NCBI GenBank assembly: GCA_963576735.1
Contig: OY755181.1
Coordinates: forward strand, 18,489,261-18,553,260
Source of the DNA: Bedellia somnulentella
Lineage: Eukaryota > Arthropoda > Insecta > Lepidoptera > Bedelliidae
DNA length: 64,000 nucleotides
Direction of reading: 5' to 3'
The position numbers and the translations under genes are program-made. Below the pieces are notes generated by a model. It was not told the origin of the DNA. It did no database searches and was given only the letters and a program-made list of their open reading frames with translations. Positions 56,821 to 64,000 of the stretch are shown one piece after another (position 1 is the stretch's first letter; each line of letters opens with the position of its first letter).

Positions 56821-57595
56821 CACGTTGGCTGCCCACCATACTTCACCTTAAGTACTGCTCCTACGCCCCATACATATTTTATGATCCCACCGGTGATGCT
56901 CACAGCATAGCCTTATTACTGAGATGCCATGAGCATCACCATTAACACCTTAACGTAACATTACGTTTCAAAGACTATTAGAAAAAACTAAAACATTTTG
57001 GGCTATTCCACATATCCCCCCTGAGCTATCCCCCCTGGGGGGGAAGAAAGGAATTTTTTTCCACATAGTGCTACCAGGGGGGATACTTTTCCGGCTATCC
57101 CTCCTGATGAAAAAAAACAACAAATGAGTTAATGAGTATCATCAATTACAAATGATAATTAGAAAAAAATCCTTTCTTCCCCCCCAGGGGGGATAGCTCA
57201 GGGGGGATATGTGGAATAGCCCAACATTTTGTTTATTTAAAACTTATGATACATATAATTTGCACACAAGGGGCAATAACAGTAACTTAAGCAAATTTCG
57301 GCAACACCGCTACTGACGCGAAACTGGCGTGTACAGTCCTCACAATATCCTGTGTGTAAATAGATCCACCGTAATTACTCGTGGCAGCTAGAAATTACTT
57401 AATTGGAAGCTTGCAATAAAAATATGAATAATTTTGAATCTTCTTCAAAATAGCGTTCACAGTTTGACTTTGGCCCCCAAAAAAATCCCCATAATAATAG
57501 CCTGAAAATTTTGCTTTAGATCCCACCGGTGATGCTCATGGCCACACAGAGAATAAAAATTTATCCCACCGGTGATGCTCATGGCAGCCAACGTG
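56821..57595. mobile_element. piggyBac-like non-autonomous element
   Basis: TTAA at 56817-56820 and 57596-57599, with the 13-bp TIR CACGTTGGCTGCC at both ends. Internal copies of CCCACCGGTGATGCTCA lie near both ends, as expected for subterminal transposase sites. No transposase ORF. It lies in the putative intron of the 55.7-kb gene and is itself split by a hAT-like MITE. Confidence 0.7.
57000..57222. mobile_element. hAT-like MITE nested in the piggyBac-like element
   Basis: 223 bp with TIRs of about 54 bp starting GGGCTATTCCACATATCCCC, perfect by eye. 8-bp duplication AACATTTT at 56992-56999 and 57223-57230. The 8-bp duplication points to hAT (or P) elements. Confidence 0.7.
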
Positions 57596-57667
57596 TTAAT
57601 TACCAAAGAAAAGAACCATGGTTAGTATTCTAATTAATAAATAAAATACAAATATCATATATTAATA

Positions 57668-57668
57668 T

Positions 57669-57722
<54 letters not shown>
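57668..57722. repeat. TA microsatellite
   Basis: About 45 bases of uninterrupted TA repeats with ACAT flanks, in the putative intron of the 55.7-kb gene. Confidence 0.9.
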
Positions 57723-57725
<3 letters not shown>

Positions 57726-57729
<4 letters not shown>

Positions 57730-58715
57730 GATAATATTTATGAATATATATATTATATATAAATATATCTATATACATAGTGCTTGAAGAATATTATTTT
57801 AAATAAGTGAGCAAGTCCTCAGTTTCATTATAAGTATATAATCGAACGATAGCGCGCTAGTTTACATTGATATCTTGACAGATAGACTAAACCTAATGGC
57901 TTCCTAAAAATCCCGAAAATCTCTGAGCAAATGATGTTCTACAGAGCTTAGAAATAAGGAACCGATTCGAAAGACGCTTACTCATTCTCATATTTGTCTG
58001 GCTATCATTCCTAAAAGCAGATTTATGTTCGAAAAGTGAAATAAACAGAACATATAGTTTTCTTACGGATAGTACTTCTGCTGTTTGATAAGCTATTGTA
58101 GTTCGAGTTCTATACGGTTAGGAATAGCTTACTTTAATTAGTGCGCGTTGTGATCGTTCCAATTGTATAAGGTGTGACTTCGCAACACCACCCCATACCC
58201 TACTTAAAAATTACTTACTAATACTGTTAAGCTATGTTAATTCATAGTAGTATTTCCAAACCAAACTGAAAGATATTATGGTATCTAACGGTGGTTGTCA
58301 TTTCAAACATAGTAGTTATTAAGGATACGAGACTATCTTAATAATGTTTGGAGCAATGCTGTTGGGAATCTATTACCACACCAGTTATGCTCTTTTGACC
58401 ATATTTACCTTATCAATTATCCCCTTTCCAAAAATTGTAGGTTTGCAATTTTAGTCACCTTATTGCTTTAGTTAATTAATAAAATACCGTACAAAATTCT
58501 CTCCATTTTTCCTTCCATGACTATTGAACAAGGAGACTACGATTTGGGGTTTTTTAATTGATGGTTCAGTGAACTTAGCAGTATTTTACCGATTTTCTAA
58601 TAGTGGTTGAAAAACTGTTTGCTTAAGAACCTTGGCTTTTGAACTTTTCTGATATTATTCGTCCATTTAAGTGTAAATAAATGAAAACCAAACAAACAAA
58701 CAAATCAAAGTAGTT
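57726..58715. other. rest of the putative intron of the 55.7-kb gene
   Basis: AT-rich, with a short AAACAAAC repeat near 58690. No gene seen. Confidence 0.4.
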
Positions 58716-58721
58716 TCTTAC

Positions 58722-58760
58722 CAATAGTTGACTCCGAGGACTGAAGTGTCGTGAGCTGAC
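58722..58760 (-). other. candidate 5' non-coding exon for the 55.7-kb gene
   Basis: On the minus strand the sequence reaches a good donor (ATTG/GTAAG, exon end at 58722) and opens with an initiator-like ACAGTCAG about 32 bases below a TATA-like box. The intron to the acceptor near 56545 would be 2.2 kb. No transcript evidence is available, so this is a proposal. Confidence 0.3.
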
Positions 58761-58785
58761 TGTAACAAACTAACAGAATTACTGC

Positions 58786-58792
58786 AATTATA
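58786..58792 (-). promoter_or_regulatory. TATA-like box upstream of candidate exon 1 of the 55.7-kb gene
   Basis: TATAATT on the minus strand, about 30 bases upstream of the initiator-like ACAGTCAG at about 58760. Confidence 0.3.
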
Positions 58793-59576
58793 TCCCTTTG
58801 TACCGAGCTTTTGTATGCTGCTAGCAAAAAATAATATCGTTACGCTACACTTATTCGGTAATTGGCTTATTTTTGAGTTCACAATGCGTTTTGTTCTAAC
58901 AAATCGACGTATTGCATAAACATACTTCGGTACATATGAAACATTTCTCCTGAACTTGTATACATTCTCTCATGCGTGGTTGACCATTCAGTGGAAGTGT
59001 TGTTACTTAAATTATTATTTTGGGCTTAAGTGTTACTTAAATGGTAAATATTGTATTTAATTGTTGTTGTAATAGTCATATGATCCAAAATACTTATTTG
59101 AAAAACTTAAATTTTCGAACCGCGAACGCCGAAATATTCTTATATTGCCGAAGCACAGCCTTACTAGAACCAAGGGCTGCTTTAAAATAGTAGCCTCTAA
59201 ATGCTGGAACGACATCCCACCACCTATCAAAAATGTTCAATCAATTCAGTGTTTTCGGAAAAAACTTCGCACATGGTTAATTACATCACAGTATAACGAA
59301 TTCGCTGTACAGTATGGTTGTGCTTCAACTATGAAATTCGAATGAGGGCTTACTCTGTTTAGCGCTATACACTTATCTATGTATTACATTTTTATATTTG
59401 TCTTATATATTTAGTTTAAAAAATATTTTTATATTATGTTTTTATTAATACATTTTTAGTTTTCTATCCATAATATGTATATCTATCTATTTATTGATTT
59501 ATTCTTTATAATTATTATATTCTATTAATTTATTTACATATTTAATCTTTATTTAAATTCAAATGCTTATGTGATA

Positions 59577-59600
59577 GTGTGTGTGTGTGTGTGTATGTAG
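59577..59600. repeat. TG microsatellite
   Basis: GTGTGTGTGTGTGTGTGTAT in the 3' UTR of LINE C. Confidence 0.85.
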
Positions 59601-59676
59601 AATGCTTGCATGAATGCATGTGTGTGTAAGGATTGATGTATCTGTGTATGTGTGTGCATCTGTGTTCGTGCACTTA

Positions 59677-59904
59677 GGGCCAGTTTTTTGATCCGTAGTT
59701 AAAAATATAACCATTTGTTACATTGACGTGACATTGACTATAGTTAAATGTCTAACCAGTAGTCAAATCGTAAATCCATTTTGGTTCGATATTTGACATT
59801 AGTTACTCTAACCACGGGTCAAAAAATGCATTTGGCTGATATTTAACTAATAGTTACGATTTTTAACAAATGGTTGAGTTAACCACGGATCAAAAAACTG
59901 GCCC
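59677..59904. mobile_element. PIF/Harbinger-like MITE
   Basis: 228 bp. Ends GGGCCAGTTTTTTGATCCGT and its reverse complement, flanked by TTA (59674-59676 and 59905-59907). A 3-bp TTA duplication and GGGCC-type ends fit PIF/Harbinger. Confidence 0.65.
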
Positions 59905-60727
59905 TTAGTCTTAAGTTAGTTTTAAGTTAGCTTTAAGTCATGGTCAGAGCTGAAAATCGGCGCTATCCACTTACAGTGAATAGACCGAGCTCTAAACCAT
60001 TTTGTCTTTTTGTATTTTTCTCATGTTGTTTATGTAGTTATGTATTTAAAAAAAGGCAAATAAAATCTTATTATTATTATTATTATTATGATGTTAAAGG
60101 AGTAGCCACAGCCTTTAATCAACTATCAGAAAAATGGGTCGAATAAAGGATAGTATTACCAAAACTATCAATAATAAAAATTTCCAGCAATATTTTTAAA
60201 AATATCAAGTTTTTATGTTTTTCACTTTACAATTAGAATTCAAAATTATTTTCTTCGGCAAAAACAAAAAAACATAACATCGGTTTTGTACAAGGATTTA
60301 GTGAAATTAGCAACATTCATTCTGAATAATTTTGCGTTAGAAAGGTAGCCAGACCATTGAACAAATATAACTTTTAAAGGTTTAACAATATTTTGTTTTT
60401 CTCTGATCATGAGAATGATATTCTTAATACAAATAATTATATATACAATTTTCATATACTTTAATAATACAGAGTACTGAATTAATTCAGTTTTCTTACG
60501 TTTACAAAACCCAACTATTAACAAAGAAAGTAGGAAATGTTTTTTTATTCCGCATTTCCGTTGAGGAACTGATAAGGCTTCAATAGCTGTAAAACGGTTG
60601 ACTGAATTGGATCAATAAGCTAATTATTTGAAGTGTTTTTATGCTTAATCAAATGTATTGGTTGTAGAAAGAAATTGTTAAATAGTATTAAGCAAAGTGA
60701 TTTACAAGTAAGTTTTAGTATACGTTT

Positions 60728-61545
60728 TAGTAACCGTGATAGCTCTGTACGTAGAACACCGCTTATTGTGCAGAAGATGAAGGTTCAAATTCGGTATGCA
60801 AAGTTTTACTAAAGTGATGCTGATTACAAAACCATTTCGAGATATTATGGTTATAAACAATATTTTCTTGAAATTATATCAATTGAAGCTAAGATGACTG
60901 TTATTTTATCAAAAAACTGTAACAGTGTTTGACCTTCAATGTTGTTTCAAAGACATACGGTTTTGCAGTTTATTAATAAAATATCGAAAATCATAGGTTT
61001 GTTTAGTATAATATCGTAATAATTTCATTTGACATCACAAATTTGTGATATGTTTTGCAATCAGCAACATTTTTATAAAACATTTCGCTTCATTTGCATG
61101 TCGCTACGTGATTTTGTCGATCGATGACGTCATTAAGTACAAAAGTTGAACAATCTTTAAAAAATCATAACTTTACAATTACTTATTTAAAATGGAAAAT
61201 ATTCAAATTAGTCCTTTATTTTCGTGTTTACTATCGAATAAAAATATTTAATAAATACCAAAAAAAAACTTTGCATACCGATTTTCTTTTCTAAAGTCAT
61301 ATGTATGGTTAATTTATAATGGCTGTTAATGGTTGACACACACTTGGCTAAGTTGTACTAAGTCATGTGAAAGTGTATTCCTACAAAACGGCGATAGGCC
61401 TACCCCCTATCAAGTGAGTCCACAGTCCAAGCAAAACGTGGGTACTCTGAACACCAGGTGACAATGTCACATGATGATCAGAAGTATTAGTACTTCTGCC
61501 AGCGCCTTGGGGATATACGGCCAGAACGTTTGAGTTTTGACTTCA
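60728..61545 (+). mobile_element. SINE2 copy split by a TIR element
   Basis: The head (GATAGCTCTGTACGTAGAAC, with the B-box-like GGTTCAAATTC) is at 60728-60791 and the SINE2 body and tail are at 61281-61545. A 489-bp element separates them. Confidence 0.6.
60792..61280. mobile_element. TIR element inserted in SINE2
   Basis: 489 bp with perfect 16-bp TIR CGGTATGCAAAGTTTT at 60792-60807 and 61265-61280, flanked by ATT on both sides. No ORF. Family not assigned. Confidence 0.55.
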
Positions 61546-61869
61546 TTTTACAATATTACCCCCCTGAACTTAAAAAATACGTTCGGGAATTTCTAATCCT
61601 GAAGCTTTAAGTATCAAATTTTTGAGGTATATACCTGTTGTTGAAGGTCAATGTATGAGTAAAATATAAGATTTAGATACTTAAACCATTAAGAAAACAT
61701 ACACTTGTTAAGAGTTAGACGGTTGAACAATTTAGGTTTAAAATTTACAGTGGTTCAATGTGAAACAAATGAATACGCACAATATAAAATGGAATAAAAA
61801 AATCTGAAACAAGGGAATATTTGTAAATCAATCAACTTAGCAAGAATAAAATAAGATATATTTTCAGAG

Positions 61870-62490
61870 ATGCTTTACTTGTTACAGATGTTTTTCTTCA
61901 TCATTCTGATTTCGATTGCACAAACGATGGCTCAGTTTATGCCACCACAACTAAACATGCATCCCATCCAGATGAACCCATTATCAATGCAAGGGTTTCC
62001 ACCAATGCAAATGAATGGCATGCCAATGCCGAACCCAATGCTGCCACCAATGCCAGTCCCACCAGGTGGAATGCAAAAACTGCCAATGATTGTCATGCCA
62101 TATTACTCCAAAGACGCCGATAAATTAAGATCAACGACAACTGCCCCCAGAAGAAATCATGTCATTGGAATACGTCGGAGCAGAAGAAAGTACATCGACT
62201 ATGATGAAGACGATGATGAAGAAATCATCGGTCGTAGAAAACGGTTGAGGAGGATCCACAAAGTTCAGAAAAGAAAAGAAGTTCTTACGCCAGTAGTTTC
62301 TTATGTTACAAAAGATGGATATGTTATTTATAAAAAGAAGATTATGAAAAATAAGCCCAAGGAATGGTTGTTTGAAGGCAAAAAGAATGGTAAAACAAAA
62401 TCATCAGATGAGGAAAGTGATATCACCAATTCTCAAGATACTAAATCAGATGACTACGATGATGATGACGATGATGATGATAGGGAATAA
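61870..62490 (+). CDS. secreted Met/Pro-rich protein with conserved C-terminal box and acidic tail
   Basis: A 206-aa protein of unknown function. The signal peptide is MLYLLQMFFFIILISIAQTM, with cleavage likely just before or at AQF. Next come a Met/Pro/Gln/Asn-rich region (MPMPNPMLPPMPVPPGG) and IVMPYYSKD, then Asp/Glu-rich and Arg/Lys-rich stretches. The box VLTPVVSYVTKDGYVIYKKK comes next, and an acidic tail ending in a run of Asp. The order of blocks matches the 55.7-kb gene on the opposite strand, and the C-terminal box also matches the 50.6-kb gene. The ATG lies two bases after a perfect acceptor (ATATTTTCAG), so translation starts in this exon and the upstream exon is non-coding. I could not place that exon. 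A variant poly(A) signal (ATTAAA) lies near 62573. Confidence 0.75.
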   Translation: MLYLLQMFFFIILISIAQTMAQFMPPQLNMHPIQMNPLSMQGFPPMQMNGMPMPNPMLPPMPVPPGGMQKLPMIVMPYYSKDADKLRSTTTAPRRNHVIGIRRSRRKYIDYDEDDDEEIIGRRKRLRRIHKVQKRKEVLTPVVSYVTKDGYVIYKKKIMKNKPKEWLFEGKKNGKTKSSDEESDITNSQDTKSDDYDDDDDDDDRE

Positions 62491-62969
62491 TGACAGAGGC
62501 TTAAGCTACAATATTTCAGCCCAGACTATAAATTTTGTTATACCAGACAAGACTTATATTTTATAATTTTAATATTAAAATAGTTGGGCACCCACCGACA
62601 AACCTTAACTTGTTTTTTTTTATGAAGCTGTTGAAACCATAGCAGGGTAAGAGGTTTTTAGGGTATTAGGACCTAGCAACAAATTACCTATATCACCCAG
62701 GGTACCAAAGATATCTCTGGGTCATGTGTAATTTTTATTAGGGACAAGATATCATGAATTTGTACTATTATTATTATACGAAGAGCGCCTGATGTTTTTG
62801 CATCTCTTTTTATTATTATCAGACCCGCACACATTACCATTAATAAGTTCTTATATCCAGATAAGATCGATCAAGTATCCTAAGGGAATAGAAGATGGCG
62901 TAATAAAATAACAACAGGCATATTTCTCCAATGCACACCACATTGAGAAAGTCTTTTAATTTTCTATAA

Positions 62970-63075
62970 TTTCATACCACCATCGCCACTTTGCATGGTC
63001 CCGACAAATATCTCCTGCTGCTATCGCGTTCATCAATCATTTCTTCTAAAATCTTATTTTTGCAATACTGCAGTA
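62970..63075 (-). pseudogene. LINE-S-like 3' fragment
   Basis: Minus-strand match to the CGCCACTT...GACAAATATCTCC...CATCAATC block of LINE-S (compare 52375-52440). Confidence 0.4.
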
Positions 63076-63204
63076 TTGATAAAGAAGTACGTACCTATTG
63101 TACTCTTTCATCAAAAACTTTATATACACTGGCACACAAGAGCACCATCAACTTTGCATCAACTTCCAACCATGATTGGTGGTGGGTGTATTGGCATCTT
63201 ACGA

Positions 63205-63262
63205 GCATAGTCATCAGCCAATAGACGTCCACTACAGGTCATACAGTTTCCCATAGATCTAC
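63205..63262 (+). repeat. dispersed repeat candidate
   Basis: TCATCAGCCAATAGACGTCC and the following ACTACAGGTCATAC resemble a LINE/SINE end widespread in Lepidoptera (from general knowledge). Confidence 0.35.
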
Positions 63263-63599
63263 ACAACGACCGGTACTGGGCTGTTTATGCTGTTATATTA
63301 TCCATAGCATTAAGAGAAATCTTATCAGTTACTATAATATGTAATTATATATTTTCTAAAAGTCATATATGTGGTTTGTAGGGGAACTTGACAAAAAAAA
63401 ACTGGCGGCGTTTCCTCTTCGGATGGTCAAACTAATACGTTGGCAGAGGTAGCTGGCTCTCAGTGCCCTGCTATTCTTCCAGGGCAACATTGAGGGCAAC
63501 AGATTCATGTTATTGGATATCTCGACATCATACCGCATCAAACCGGGTTTCAGAACCGCTGGAACGTGAACGCTGCAAGAGCTCGACAGATTATGTAAT

Positions 63600-63942
63600 T
63601 GGCCTAGACCTCGCTTTTGTGACATAGCCTTTTTATATTATAAATCGATAAAGGACATCAAACTTAACAACTTTGCCTATGGAATGCCTATCTAAAATAT
63701 TGTTATTATCTAAATATTTAATAATGAAAAATATCACATACCTAGTTCAAACTGAGAATGTATAGAATGAGATTCTTTGCTTCAGTGAAAATAAGAAATA
63801 AAAAAAAACATTTGATCTATGCTTTTCGCTCTGTAAACAAAAATATAACTTCTTTCGGTATTTTCCAGTTCAATCGCTCGATTACCGGTTTATTTTCATG
63901 ATATTATTTTTCAACGACGTTATAAAAGCGAGGTCTAGGCCA
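63600..63942. mobile_element. possible TIR element with GGCCTAGACCTCGCTTTT ends
   Basis: An 18-bp inverted pair encloses 343 bp. A second left-end-like segment (63945-64000) follows directly and matches 63599-63655 as a direct repeat. Confidence 0.4.
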
Positions 63943-64000
63943 ATCGGCATAGACCTCGCTTTTATAACATACCCTTTTTATATTATAAATCGATAAAGGA

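Larger units (their letters stand above)
59105..60093 (+). pseudogene. LINE 3' fragment (LINE C) with TTA tail
   Basis: A short frame at 59145-59345 encodes SKCWNDIPPPIKNVQSIQCF and FRKKLRTWLITSQYNEF, the usual last residues of Jockey/CR1-type RT proteins. A long 3' UTR and a TTA microsatellite tail (60068-60089) follow. A Harbinger-like MITE is inserted in the UTR. Confidence 0.55.

Noticed and set aside
57668..57722. TA tract as an origin or regulatory element
   Set aside because: Plain microsatellite; nothing else supports a function.
1..64000. CRISPR arrays, operons or ribosome binding sites
   Set aside because: Spliced genes, poly(A) signals and LINEs show a nuclear eukaryotic genome; the regular repeats found are transposons or tandem satellites.

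Overview
This is a eukaryotic, AT-rich, intron-containing and very repeat-dense window, most likely from an insect and probably a moth or butterfly. The evidence is the GT-AG introns of a CD36-family gene, Helitrons with TC...CTAG ends inserted between A and T, several LINE lineages, tRNA-derived SINEs and small TIR elements of types familiar from lepidopteran genomes. The assignment to Lepidoptera is an inference from repeat style. I see no bacterial, plasmid, CRISPR or rRNA feature and no intact tRNA gene.

Host genes. (1) A complete CD36/scavenger-receptor-B gene on the + strand, ten coding exons from 13622 to 21706, 520 aa. It has two membrane segments, six clustered ectodomain cysteines and a C-terminal Pro-Leu-Ile sorting-like tail. 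(2) Five small genes for secreted, low-complexity proteins rich in Pro and Met, spread over 35 kb (27.3 kb -, 43.8 kb -, 49.8-51.5 kb +, 55.7 kb -, 61.9 kb +). Three share a C-terminal box (YVTKDGYVI-like) and two share an HDHP box. I do not recognise them. They look like a locally expanded family of secreted disordered proteins and are the most interesting non-mobile content here.

Mobile DNA, left to right. 0-13 kb: many copies of a roughly 250-bp SINE (called S1 here), copies of a tRNA-derived SINE (called SINE2), a complete 964-bp Helitron inside a third SINE-like element, and a small TIR element. 13-22 kb: the CD36 gene, whose introns carry S1 and SINE2 copies. 22-31 kb: a 277-bp inverted-repeat element, LINE 3' pieces, clustered S1 copies and a minus-strand Helitron carrying a PIF1-helicase remnant. 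31.9-41.0 kb: a nested complex. LINE A (esterase-like ORF1; endonuclease-RT ORF2) lies between perfect 64-bp inverted repeats with a 7-bp target duplication. It is interrupted by a SINE2, by a 5'-truncated LINE B that fuses in frame to LINE A's endonuclease, and by a 2.44-kb repeat block. 41.2-43.7 kb: a second, almost identical copy of that block. 45.9-48.65 kb: a young 5'-truncated LINE with intact RT and RNase H and a 12-bp target duplication. 49-64 kb: the secreted-protein genes interleaved with S1 copies, a duplicated 0.3-kb segment that preserves an S1 empty site, a hAT-like MITE nested in a piggyBac-like element, a Harbinger-like MITE in a LINE fragment, and a TIR element splitting a SINE2.

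How parts relate: the S1 3' end (GTGAGTATATGTATG-type tail) matches the 3' end of LINE-S fragments at 26.3 and 52.3 kb, so LINE-S is the likely source of S1's retrotransposition machinery. Most coordinates of degenerate repeats are good to about 10-20 bases. Exon boundaries of the CD36 gene were checked for frame and splice consensus by hand.
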